This document shows, piece by piece, positions 1 through 7,433 of a stretch of DNA of 64,000 nucleotides. This DNA is from Paenibacillus helianthi (GTDB lineage: Bacteria > Bacillota > Bacilli > Paenibacillales > Paenibacillaceae), in the NCBI RefSeq assembly GCF_001909055.1, contig NZ_LVWI01000025.1:1-64000 (forward strand), in the 5' to 3' direction. The first letter of the stretch is position 1; each line of letters starts with the position of its first letter. Under the pieces are notes generated by a model that worked only from the letters and a program-made list of their open reading frames with translations, made no database searches and was not told where the DNA came from. The translations under genes and the position numbers were made by a program.

Positions 1-10
1 ATTCTAACTA

Positions 11-204
11 AGTGGATTTTCTCCACCTATTTTTTTGTCTTTTGTTCTTTTTCAGAATGTAAGTGGAATGTATCCACTTACATTCTGAGGAAATAACCAA
101 AATGACCCCATTTAGCCGCTCCCGATTTATTTAGATTTACTTTTTCCACTTAACTTAAGGTTTACCTGATATTTCAATGAATTAGGTTTACTTTTTCCAC
201 TTAG
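11..204. repeat. Cluster of AGTGGA/TCCACT motifs with a 23-bp direct repeat
   Basis: Six copies of AGTGGA or its complement TCCAC(T/C) fall within 200 bp. Two 23-bp copies that differ at two positions (131-153 and 182-204, core TTTACTTTTTCCACTTA) lie in direct orientation 51 bp apart. A perfect inverted repeat sits upstream at 53-87. No coding potential was seen. It looks like an intergenic repeat family; that it is repeated genome-wide is inference. Confidence 0.6.
53..87. repeat. Perfect 15-bp inverted repeat
   Basis: The arm CAGAATGTAAGTGGA (53-67) is matched exactly by its reverse complement (73-87) across a 5-nt loop. No T-run follows on either strand, so it is not a standard terminator. 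It embeds the AGTGGA/TCCACT pair of the surrounding repeat cluster. Confidence 0.75.
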
Positions 205-257
205 CAACAGCGAACTCGCATTGAGCTACTAAATTCACACATAACCGGGCTGCTACA

Positions 258-306
258 CAAAAAAACAGCAAGCCCCCGGTCATAGCGTTCACCGGAGACG
301 AGCTGT
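258..306 (-). terminator. Rho-independent terminator of the PAS kinase gene
   Basis: Read on the minus strand, ACAGC plus a nine-pair GC-rich helix (two G-T wobbles) closes a loop of about 10 nt and is followed by a run of seven T. It lies about 90 bp past the kinase stop codon. Confidence 0.8.
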
Positions 307-393
307 TTCCTACTATAAAAGCCTCCAGCTGCTCGGCCGGAGTTAATTAGTAGGGGATTCCCGCCTCCTGATGCTTGGCACGAAGAGGCTAAC

Positions 394-2058
394 TCAGAAC
401 GTGATATCCGACTCTATCTCTTCTTTGACGAAAGGAAGCATGAAGCGGAAGGTCGATCCCCGGTCTTCTTCACTCTCCACAAAGATGGTTCCGCCCATCA
501 GCTCTACCAGCTGCTTACAGATGGCCAGTCCAAGACCCGTGCCCCCGTATTTGCGGTTAATGAACGGATGCAGCTGGGAGAAGGACTGGAACAGCAGGTT
601 CAGCTTACTGTCCGCAATCCCGACCCCTGTATCCCTTACCGAAAATTCCAGCAGATACTCCGGAGAAGCCGGCAGCTCGATATTCTTCACAGACAAGGTT
701 ACGCTTCCATGGTCAGTGAATTTCAGTGCATTGCCTACCAGGTTCACAATGATCTGCCGCAAACGGCTGGGGTCCGTGGTCACAATAGCTGGTACACTGG
801 TATCTGCCCACCACCGCAGCGCGAGTTTTTTCTCCTCCGCTTTGGGGGTAAATAGATCAATGATGCTCTCAATCATTTCACGCAGATCGAATCTTTCCGA
901 TAGCAGCGGCATTTTGCCGGCTTCCATCTTACTGAAATCGAGGATATCATTCAGAATTTTGAGCAGGCTGTAGCTGCTGCTACGCAGAATCTCGGCATAG
1001 GTGCGCTGCTCTTCCGCGAGCTCTGTTTCCAGCAGCAGATCGGCCATCCCGATCATCCCGTTCATCGGAGTACGGATCTCATGGCTCATCATCGCGAGAA
1101 AATCGGACTTGGCTTGAGCTGCCTGCTCCGCCGTTTCTTTGGCCCGGAGAACCTCACGTTCATTGGAAGTATCACTGAAGGAACCTACCACACCGCATAT
1201 GATCCCTTTGTGCAGAAGCGGTGCAATCCGGTAGCTGACAAAAAAACTGGTTCCGTCTTTTCTCCAGAAAATTTCATCCGTCTTGCTGCGGGTAATGCCA
1301 TCCTGCAGGGTCTGCAAGATCGGACATTCACTCTGCTGGTACCTGGACCCGTCTCCACGGATGTGATGAATCTGATCGGCAAGGCTCCGGCCGATCAATT
1401 CGGAAGGCGTATAGCCCAGCATATCAGACCCTTCGCGGTTAATGAAGAATGTCCTGCCCTGTGTATCCAATCCAAAGATTCCCGCTGCAACAGAGTTGAG
1501 GATCAGAGCGAGATGCTTGTCCTCGGACATTTCCAGCACCAGTTCCGCCTTCTGCTGTTCCTGCGCTGCAGCGTTTTCAACCCGCTCCTCTTCAAATTCT
1601 GGTATCCGGTCATCTGTCCAAACCACGGGAGGACGATCTTCCCCAGTCAGGAGCCGGTGGAACCATTCCTGAAGCGAAAAAGTCAATCTGCAGCTCTGGT
1701 CATACCGGATAATGGCGAATATACCTGCGATTCCTTCTTCTGTTTTTACCGGCACATAGGTAATAGTGGTCAGGCTGCTTCCAGTGCTCTCTTCAGCTTC
1801 CAACTCAAAACTGGAACCGATACCGCCGAGTGCTGCGGCAAAATGTTCTTCTCCAGGAAGCTTCGGTACCACACGAAAGGATTGCTTATGGAGCTCTGCA
1901 CCTGTTCCAGCGGCATCTTCTAATGGACGGTTACTGTCCACATACTGCCCCTGCCTGTCCAGCACAATAATCAGATCAGGATGATGATCGTATAACACTT
2001 TATAGGCACTTTCCTCCGAAAGCACCCGGTTCAGAATGGATAACCATTCTTTAGGCAT
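394..2058 (-). CDS. Cytoplasmic PAS-domain sensor histidine kinase (orphan)
   Basis: Predicted 554-residue histidine kinase. Two PAS-like regions (about 15-110 and 185-300, the second with the [17 protein letters not shown] type core) precede a HisKA domain whose phospho-accepting His is H326 in [12 protein letters not shown]. The ATPase domain shows the N box (NLVGNALKF, about 439-447), the G1 box DTGVGIAD (486-493) and the G2 box GGTGLGLA (505-512). No membrane segment is visible, so it should sense a cytoplasmic or diffusible signal through PAS. The ATG follows GGAGGAGG with good spacing. No response regulator is adjacent, so the partner is unknown; a role in the sporulation phosphorelay (Kin-type kinase) is possible but is inference only. 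Confidence 0.9.
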   Translation of the reverse strand: MPKEWLSILNRVLSEESAYKVLYDHHPDLIIVLDRQGQYVDSNRPLEDAAGTGAELHKQSFRVVPKLPGEEHFAAALGGIGSSFELEAEESTGSSLTTITYVPVKTEEGIAGIFAIIRYDQSCRLTFSLQEWFHRLLTGEDRPPVVWTDDRIPEFEEERVENAAAQEQQKAELVLEMSEDKHLALILNSVAAGIFGLDTQGRTFFINREGSDMLGYTPSELIGRSLADQIHHIRGDGSRYQQSECPILQTLQDGITRSKTDEIFWRKDGTSFFVSYRIAPLLHKGIICGVVGSFSDTSNEREVLRAKETAEQAAQAKSDFLAMMSHEIRTPMNGMIGMADLLLETELAEEQRTYAEILRSSSYSLLKILNDILDFSKMEAGKMPLLSERFDLREMIESIIDLFTPKAEEKKLALRWWADTSVPAIVTTDPSRLRQIIVNLVGNALKFTDHGSVTLSVKNIELPASPEYLLEFSVRDTGVGIADSKLNLLFQSFSQLHPFINRKYGGTGLGLAICKQLVELMGGTIFVESEEDRGSTFRFMLPFVKEEIESDITF

Positions 2059-2205
2059 AACCCACCTCCTCCAGCTTCAATCTTGCGTTCGTCTGTTCAG
2101 AAGCTGCGGATAAACTATATATGTAATCTCAATCTCGACTGCCCTCAGGCAGCAGTTGCAATCAGCCATTATTGGGTATGATCAAAAATTGCTGAAATAT
2201 ATACT

Positions 2206-2214
2206 ATTATAGCA
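2206..2214 (-). promoter_or_regulatory. Extended -10 promoter for the PAS kinase
   Basis: On the minus strand TGCTATAAT gives an extended -10 (TGn plus TATAAT) about 150 bp upstream of the kinase ATG. No good -35 was found at 17 bp, as is common for extended -10 promoters. Confidence 0.5.
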
Positions 2215-2266
2215 AAAAACCGCAGCAGACCGCCATCAAAACATTGACACCATGCGGTTTTCCAGC

Positions 2267-2326
2267 AAAAAAAGTCCCTCCGGCAGATGAGCAAGGATAT
2301 ATGGAAATCCTTACTATCTACGGAGG
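2267..2326 (-). terminator. Terminator after the ABC permease gene
   Basis: On the minus strand CCTCCG...CGGAGG encloses AAGGAT...ATCCTT, and GAC plus seven T follow. A second, weaker hairpin with a T-run (AACCGCA/TGCGGTT, 2218-2259) lies just beyond. Together with the kinase promoter these explain the 325-bp gap 2059-2384. Confidence 0.65.
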
Positions 2327-2384
2327 AACCTTTGATCTGTGAATGCCAATAATTGAGGTGAATCTAGCGTGATTCCAAAAACAT

Positions 2385-3086
2385 TCAGGCAATATCCTTT
2401 TGTTCAATATTCCGGATGGACAGGTAGGCGATACCTATACCAACGAGGGCCAGCGCCAGAGAAACCCCCACCTGGTTCCCCATCTGAAAATCATTGGTGC
2501 CGGAGGAAATCAGGCTGACAAGCAGCACCGCAGTAACGATGGTGGCCGGTACGGATTTTTTGCGCATCCCGATGAATAATGGAATTAAGCCAATACCCGC
2601 TGCATATACCGCATCGGTACTGATTCTGATCAGCTCTGACGGAATAATGTTGAGATCAAGAGAACCCGGTATCACATGGGTAAAGGAGTTAATCCCCACC
2701 AGAACGGCGTTAAGCAGAATATCTGAGACAAAAATACTAACAACGGTAAACAAGAACACGATGATGATTTTGGCAGCCATGAGCTTTTTGCGGGAGATAG
2801 GGTACATGAAGAGTAACGTAATGGTATTGTTCTTATACTCCTCAATCACCAGCTTGCTCAGCACGACTGAAGCAAAAACCAGAAATGTCGCTTTGACAAA
2901 GAGATAAATGACCGCAAACATCTCAGCATAGGTATTAAATTCACCGCCGCCTTCTCCAGTGTCAACGTAAGTGATCAGAATCATGAAGGCAAGAATGGCC
3001 AGATTGGCAATGACGACACCCTTGAGCATGCCGAGGAGCTTGTTTTTACGAATTTCCAGTTGAATTAGCTTAAGCAATACCTTCAC
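2385..3086 (-). CDS. ABC-2 type permease of a bacitracin/lantibiotic-resistance-like transporter
   Basis: Predicted 233-residue integral membrane protein with about six hydrophobic segments (around 22-42, 58-80, 107-130, 160-175, 180-200, 205-225). It is short and lacks an ATPase, as expected of BcrB/MutE/EpiE-type permeases. Its start overlaps the end of the ATPase gene by 17 bp, which points to translational coupling and a two-protein exporter. With the RR-HK pair upstream it forms a regulator-kinase-ATPase-permease module. The substrate, probably a membrane-active antibiotic or peptide, is inferred from the family and not shown by the sequence. Confidence 0.8.
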   Translation of the reverse strand: MKVLLKLIQLEIRKNKLLGMLKGVVIANLAILAFMILITYVDTGEGGGEFNTYAEMFAVIYLFVKATFLVFASVVLSKLVIEEYKNNTITLLFMYPISRKKLMAAKIIIVFLFTVVSIFVSDILLNAVLVGINSFTHVIPGSLDLNIIPSELIRISTDAVYAAGIGLIPLFIGMRKKSVPATIVTAVLLVSLISSGTNDFQMGNQVGVSLALALVGIGIAYLSIRNIEQKDIA

Positions 3087-3987
3087 CCCCCATCAGTTCC
3101 ACAAAATGATCTTCAAGCGAATGATGCTTTTTACTCAGACTTTCCAGCTCCACATCCGCTTCGGCCAGCGCTTTGTTCAGTTCCCTCTGCTGCACGGCAT
3201 CATAAATGCGGATGGTCCGGGGATCCAGCACCTTGAAGTTGGTGAGGCCCAGCTTATGCTCCAGAACATACACCGCTTTGCTGCTCTCTCCGGTAATCAT
3301 TTCAATGTACTGCGTATCCCGGCTGCGGATCGTATCCATCGCCACTTCCTCCAGCAGGATTCCCTCACGGATAACACCGATCGTATCGGCTACCTGTTCA
3401 ATCTCCCCCAGAATGTGGCTGGAGATCAGCAGCGTCATTCCGTATTCCCGGCTCAGCATGCGGAACACCTCGCGCAGCTCCTTGATGCCCATAGGGTCCA
3501 GCCCGTTGATCGGCTCATCCAGAATGAGCAGCTCCGGCTTCGTCATCACCGCCCGGGCAATGCCCAGCCGCTGCTTCATCCCGAGAGAGAACTGCTTGAC
3601 CGGCTTTTTGTCCACACCCTTCAGCTTCACCAGCTCCAGCGCCTCTTCCATGGCCTTCGCATCGTAGTAGCCCATATACTCTCCATGCAGTTGAAGATTT
3701 TCTCTGGCGGTCAGCTTATCGTAAAACACCGGATATTCTATAATACAGCCCATGCGCTTCAACATTTCATACGAGCGGTCAGTCATACTTTCACCGAAAA
3801 ATTCAATGTTCCCCGCCGTCGGCTTTACCAGATTGGTGATCATTTTCATCACAGTGGTTTTGCCCGCGCCGTTGGGTCCCAGGAACCCGTAGATTTCGCC
3901 TTGCTTGATGCTCATATTCACGCCGTTAACAGCCTCTTTGCCTTGATACTCCTTGGTTAAATCCCAGGTCCGTAATATGGTAGTCAT
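3070..3987 (-). CDS. ABC transporter ATP-binding protein (BcrA-like)
   Basis: Predicted 305-residue ATPase. Walker A is GPNGAGKTT (37-45), the signature is FSLGMKQR (about 133) and Walker B is LLILDEPINGLDP (about 153-165), with a downstream switch His in SSHILGE. The C-terminal about 80 residues beyond the ATPase core are typical of BcrA/ABC-2 drug exporters. The ATG follows AAGGGG. It drives the overlapping permease encoded downstream. The OmpR-type direct repeats immediately upstream (4066-4083) suggest direct control by the regulator of the same module. Confidence 0.88.
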   Translation of the reverse strand: MTTILRTWDLTKEYQGKEAVNGVNMSIKQGEIYGFLGPNGAGKTTVMKMITNLVKPTAGNIEFFGESMTDRSYEMLKRMGCIIEYPVFYDKLTARENLQLHGEYMGYYDAKAMEEALELVKLKGVDKKPVKQFSLGMKQRLGIARAVMTKPELLILDEPINGLDPMGIKELREVFRMLSREYGMTLLISSHILGEIEQVADTIGVIREGILLEEVAMDTIRSRDTQYIEMITGESSKAVYVLEHKLGLTNFKVLDPRTIRIYDAVQQRELNKALAEADVELESLSKKHHSLEDHFVELMGGEGIA

Positions 3988-4030
3988 TTCCGTTATCCCC
4001 TTTGGCTCTTCGTTTGTCTTCCTGGTTCTT

Positions 4031-4083
4031 ATTGTACACAGCGGAATTTTCTTTTTTATTACCTGAATCTTACGAAAATCTTA
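4031..4083 (-). promoter_or_regulatory. Promoter with OmpR-type direct repeats upstream of the BcrA-like gene
   Basis: Read on the minus strand, TAAGATT-N4-TAAGATT (4066-4083, 11-bp period) lies just upstream of a poor -35 and a TACAAT -10 (4031-4036). Direct repeats at 10-11 bp spacing next to a weak -35 are the usual layout for activation by OmpR-family regulators such as the one encoded upstream at 5058-5786. The pairing is inference. Confidence 0.5.
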
Positions 4084-4125
4084 AGCTGCCGTAACCCAGG
4101 TAAACCGCCAGACCAGGAGGGCTTG

Positions 4126-5061
4126 TTAGAAGGTCAGCCTGCGAAAAGAAAGCGTAAATACGGTTTTGACGAAAGGCTTACTGCGCAGAGTAATGGTGCC
4201 GTTCATTTGTTCGGTTAACCTTTTGGTGATGGTCAGCCCGAGTCCGCTCCCCTGATAATCCCGGTTACGGGAATCCTCCAGCGTGTAGAGCCGCTCAAAA
4301 ACTTTATCCAGGTGGCCTTCGGTGATGCCCTTCCCCCGGTCCCATACCTCGATGCACACCTGATCCCCATCGCTGTATAACCGGAGTCCAAGTACTCCGC
4401 CGGCATCCCCGTATTTGATTGCATTAGAGAGCAGATTGGAGAGCACCCGGTCCAGCGCCTCTCCGTTGCCCATGATGTACATCGCCTCATCCGGAATCTC
4501 GATCTCCACCTCACTGCCCTTGGCACTGAGAATATCGTAAAAGGAAAGTATGTTCCGCCGGCAGATCTCCCCCAGTTCCACCCGCGATAGAGCGATCTCC
4601 TTATCCCCCGACTCCAGCTTGGCCAGATCAAAAAAGCTGTTCATCAGCCGGATCACTTCTTCTGCCTTGCCGTGAATCGTCCGTAGAATATGGTCCTGCT
4701 CCTCTTGCGTCATCGCCTGATCATGAAGAATCGTTTCAATATAACCAAGCACCACCGTCAGCGGAGTCTTCAGATCATGAGAAATGTTCGCCAGCATGCT
4801 GCGCATGGACTTCTCCAGCTTGGCCAGTTCCACTGCACCCTTGTGGTTGACGTCCAGCAGCCGGTTCAGATCGGTTAGCAGCTTTTGCAGATGAGGATCG
4901 CTGTTGAACAGCAGCAGTCTTTCGTGGGAGCCGCGGTCCACAATTCCCTCAAGCTTGGTATGGATATATTCGAGCTGGCGGGAATGCTCCCGCAGACGCA
5001 GGTACTGCCAGAGGATCACAATTAGCAGCAGCAGGATAGCCACACTGAGCAAAGCCATCAT
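4126..5061 (-). CDS. Sensor histidine kinase of the BcrRS-like module
   Basis: Predicted 311-residue kinase with one N-terminal membrane helix (about 3-20), almost no extracellular part, a coiled linker, the H box ISHDLKTPLTVVLGY, an N box LSNLLSNAIKYG and G boxes WDRGKGI and GSGLGLTI. The open frame extends 12 codons upstream, but the ATG at 5061 overlaps the regulator stop (ATGA), which fits coupling better. The lack of a sensor domain and the neighbouring ABC genes suggest that stimulus comes through the transporter or the membrane. The module resembles kinases of the SpaK/YcbM type linked to peptide-antibiotic exporters. The signal is not known. Confidence 0.85.
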   Translation of the reverse strand: MMALLSVAILLLLIVILWQYLRLREHSRQLEYIHTKLEGIVDRGSHERLLLFNSDPHLQKLLTDLNRLLDVNHKGAVELAKLEKSMRSMLANISHDLKTPLTVVLGYIETILHDQAMTQEEQDHILRTIHGKAEEVIRLMNSFFDLAKLESGDKEIALSRVELGEICRRNILSFYDILSAKGSEVEIEIPDEAMYIMGNGEALDRVLSNLLSNAIKYGDAGGVLGLRLYSDGDQVCIEVWDRGKGITEGHLDKVFERLYTLEDSRNRDYQGSGLGLTITKRLTEQMNGTITLRSKPFVKTVFTLSFRRLTF

Positions 5062-5786
5062 TCCAGCACATCCCCCAGCTTGTAGCCGATGCCCCATAAT
5101 GTTTTGATGTATTCCGGCTTGGATGGATCATCTTCAATTTTTTCACGCAATCTGCGCATATGTACATTAATGACATTCTCGTCCCCGTAATAATCGTCTT
5201 CCCAGACACTGCTGTAAATCTGTGCTTTGGTGTACACCCGGCCGGGGCTGCTCACGAACAGCTTCAGAATCTGGAATTCCTTGGCGGTCAGCTTGACCTC
5301 CTCACCGTTCTTCAGTGCCGAGAAATTATCAAAATCCACGGTGAGTCCGCGCAGCGATATCCTGTTCGATTTCGCCTCCACCGGAGCCGTTTCCTGGCTG
5401 GCACTGCCTGCAGCGGCATATCCGGCCCTGCGGATCGCTGCCTTCACCCGTGCCGCCAGCTCGATCATCGAGAACGGCTTCGTAATATAGTCATCTGCGC
5501 CGAAGCCCAGGCCCAGCGCCTTGTCAACATCACTGTCCTTTGCGGACATGATCAGTACAGGCACCAGACTGTCCCGGCGGATCGTCTGCAGCACATCATT
5601 GCCGCTTCGTTTGGGAAGCATCAGATCCAGCAGAACCAGATCATAGGCTCCGCTGCGGTGAAACAGCCTCTCCGCTGTCTCACCGTCAAATGCCGTTTCC
5701 ACCTCATACCCCTCTTTTACCAAATACGAGCGCACCATTTCGCTTATCGCCTCGTCGTCTTCTATCAGCAGCACACGCTGTGGCAT
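5058..5786 (-). CDS. OmpR-family response regulator of the BcrRS-like module
   Basis: Predicted 242-residue regulator. The receiver domain carries the acidic pair (LLIEDDEAIS), the phospho-acceptor Asp in LVLLDLMLP and the conserved Lys in ITKPFS. A winged-helix DNA-binding domain follows (about 145-238, LTAKEFQILKLF and RRLREKIEDDP). The ATG sits after GGGAGG. It is the first gene of regulator-kinase-ATPase-permease. Its likely targets are the direct repeats at 4066-4083. Confidence 0.9.
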   Translation of the reverse strand: MPQRVLLIEDDEAISEMVRSYLVKEGYEVETAFDGETAERLFHRSGAYDLVLLDLMLPKRSGNDVLQTIRRDSLVPVLIMSAKDSDVDKALGLGFGADDYITKPFSMIELAARVKAAIRRAGYAAAGSASQETAPVEAKSNRISLRGLTVDFDNFSALKNGEEVKLTAKEFQILKLFVSSPGRVYTKAQIYSSVWEDDYYGDENVINVHMRRLREKIEDDPSKPEYIKTLWGIGYKLGDVLE

Positions 5787-5859
5787 GTCTGAACCTCCCT
5801 GTAATTAAAAATATTTCGCACGTACAGCTCATCGCCGATTTATAGCTTGATTCCTTAAA

Positions 5860-5865
5860 ATTATA
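5860..5865 (-). promoter_or_regulatory. Probable -10 box for the BcrRS-like operon
   Basis: TATAAT on the minus strand lies about 75 bp before the regulator start. The -35 is poor (ATGAAT at 18 bp). It lies just past the end of the upstream lipoprotein gene. Confidence 0.35.
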
Positions 5866-5901
5866 TCAGGCTTTGCTGTGCAGATTCATCCGATTATTGT
5901 T

Positions 5902-6816
5902 TTATTCGTACCCTCCCTCAGCTTCAGGGAGCTGCTTATAGGCTTCATTGGCTTCAACCGTGTCTATGATGAACTGTGCCACCCCGGTCATGCTCAGGCC
6001 GTCCGTGCTCGTGTCGCATTCACTCCAGACATAATGACGCTCAGCGCCGTTGATTTGGACCGTCAGCTCATAGCTTATATAAGGCTTCCTGTTACATTCT
6101 GTGGACAGCTGCTTCTCTTCCAGGTCACTACTGAGCACCAGCTCGCGATAAATACTCTGGCGGTCCTTATCCGGCAATGTATAATCATTAACTTCGGCCA
6201 CTGAACCATTCCGCAAGTCCTTGACCAGCTTCTGCTCCCCAGTGTTGATCTCATTCTTGCGGTCCACTCCATATTTCAACACAAACTCGAACCGGTCCTG
6301 CTTCACCACATCATATTCGATCGATAATAGCTGCCGCTCCGCTTGCTCGCCATCGCACCCTGTCAGCGTATATGTCAGTAGGGTATTGGTCTCCACCCGC
6401 TCCAGCTCTGCGCAGGAAACCGTACGCACCTCAGGTGTGCCAAAGGCATCCTCCGTTGTGTCGACGGTGTATTGCAGTCTTCCTCCCTTGTACTCCAGCA
6501 CCCTAAATATCGGATCACCCTCAATGGTATGCTGCACCACCCGCTGAACTCCGCTCCCCCGTTCGATAAAAGCATCCAGTTTGTCCAGTTTCTCCGTGCC
6601 TAAGCTGTTGCGGTTGATCACATCCTCCTGCTCGTTCAGCTTGTGGCTGATCTTCGGATGGTTTGCCGAATCTTTATTCCAAGGCAGCAGGGAGCAGCCT
6701 GTAAATATAAACAGGGTCAGCAAGACGGTTAGAAGCATAAGGAATCCTCTCATGGCACGTCTGCTGACCACCTTAGGCAGACGCGGCCATTTTGAAGAAA
6801 GGTGTGGACTCATCAT
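5902..6816 (-). CDS. Putative lipoprotein of unknown function
   Basis: Predicted 304-residue protein. A basic N-terminus and hydrophobic stretch (about 23-40) end in the lipobox FTGC with C41 as the lipidation site. The mature part is polar and rich in Glu, Arg and Thr, with no motif I recognise. It starts after AAGGAGG and is transcribed ahead of the BcrRS-like genes, 115 bp away, so joint expression is possible. Cell-envelope location is supported by the lipobox; function is unknown. Confidence 0.75.
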   Translation of the reverse strand: MMSPHLSSKWPRLPKVVSRRAMRGFLMLLTVLLTLFIFTGCSLLPWNKDSANHPKISHKLNEQEDVINRNSLGTEKLDKLDAFIERGSGVQRVVQHTIEGDPIFRVLEYKGGRLQYTVDTTEDAFGTPEVRTVSCAELERVETNTLLTYTLTGCDGEQAERQLLSIEYDVVKQDRFEFVLKYGVDRKNEINTGEQKLVKDLRNGSVAEVNDYTLPDKDRQSIYRELVLSSDLEEKQLSTECNRKPYISYELTVQINGAERHYVWSECDTSTDGLSMTGVAQFIIDTVEANEAYKQLPEAEGGYE

Positions 6817-6859
6817 GAAGCCTCCTTTTCAGGGCTGATGGAAGTTGAACATTTGCTAA

Positions 6860-6868
6860 AGTATACCA
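6860..6868 (-). promoter_or_regulatory. Extended -10 promoter for the lipoprotein gene
   Basis: On the minus strand TGGTATACT provides TGn plus TATACT about 45 bp upstream of the ATG. The -35 is not recognisable. Confidence 0.45.
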
Positions 6869-6904
6869 TTAATGAAAATCATCCGGTCCATTTCTATTTC
6901 AGTT

Positions 6905-7125
6905 TCACTAGAGGTAACCCAGGTAAGATGTCACCCAACTGGTGACCCTAACCCCCACAGAACCCGGCGTGCGGATTTCCCACACCAGGCTCTTCAGAAT
7001 TGGTTTTACAGTACAGCGTATGTCTTCAACCGCTGGTACGGAATGAAGATTTTCCTTCTGGAATAGATTGTACTCACAGTTCTCCAACATATAAAAATGT
7101 ATTTTTTATAAATAATCCCATTTTA
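6905..7125. other. Intergenic stretch with a possible decayed mobile-element scrap
   Basis: No gene is supported here. The segment around 6943-7010 (GGTGACCC...GTGCGGATTTCC...CACCAGGCTCTTCA) resembles, from memory, sequence that accompanies bacterial group II intron reverse-transcriptase genes. No reverse-transcriptase motif, domain V or boundary is visible, so at most a remnant is present. Confidence 0.25.
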
Positions 7126-7130
7126 GTCAT

Positions 7131-7159
7131 TGACTTGATCCTGATAGAGTGGTATTTTG
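7131..7159 (+). promoter_or_regulatory. Sigma-A promoter of the CGTase gene
   Basis: A -35 TTGACT (7131-7136), 17-bp spacer and -10 TATTTT (7154-7159) precede a leader of about 270 nt. The palindrome at 7165-7178 would cover the start point. Confidence 0.6.
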
Positions 7160-7164
7160 GTGTG

Positions 7165-7178
7165 GAAACCGGTTTCCT
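7165..7178. promoter_or_regulatory. LacI-type operator palindrome, CGTase promoter
   Basis: GGAAACCGGTTTCC is a perfect 14-bp palindrome with the central CG typical of LacI/GalR-family sites. It sits 5 bp after the -10, a repressing position. The inner 12 bp recur exactly upstream of the GH94 gene (50245-50256). The TG/CA ends of a CcpA cre site are absent, so a dedicated LacI-family repressor is favoured. Confidence 0.6.
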
Positions 7179-7238
7179 GTCATTTGTACAAATTTTTTGT
7201 CACTAGATTCAACGTAAGATGCAGAGATAACCCTCTGT

Positions 7239-7267
7239 TTGCGTCTGCTAAGCGCAACGATTTTTTT
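7239..7267 (+). terminator. Terminator-like hairpin inside the CGTase leader
   Basis: TTGCG...CGCAA (7239-7257) is followed by CGA and seven T (7261-7267), about 170 nt before the CGTase ATG. A second hairpin, AAGCGGT...ACCGCTT (about 7350-7370), lies between it and the start codon. The leader could attenuate expression; no known riboswitch class was recognised. Confidence 0.45.
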
Positions 7268-7433
7268 CATCATTGCATACGGTTCACCGTGAAACAGGCA
7301 GATGCTGAAGAAGAATAAAGTAAGTGTCTTATTGGCCCTGCCGGCTCCCAAGCGGTTGCGCACCGCTTTTCTGGAGGCAAAGCAGGACCGATCCGATGAT
7401 TAAAGACGGAACATTTAAAAGGAGACTCGAATC

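Noticed and set aside
7165..7178. Reading the palindrome as a CcpA cre site
   Set aside because: The conserved outer TG and CA of cre are replaced by GG and CC, whereas the site at 29424-29437 fits cre fully.
7127..7363. 78-residue minus-strand frame opposite the CGTase leader
   Set aside because: It overlaps promoter, operator and hairpins of the CGTase gene; composition is not convincing.
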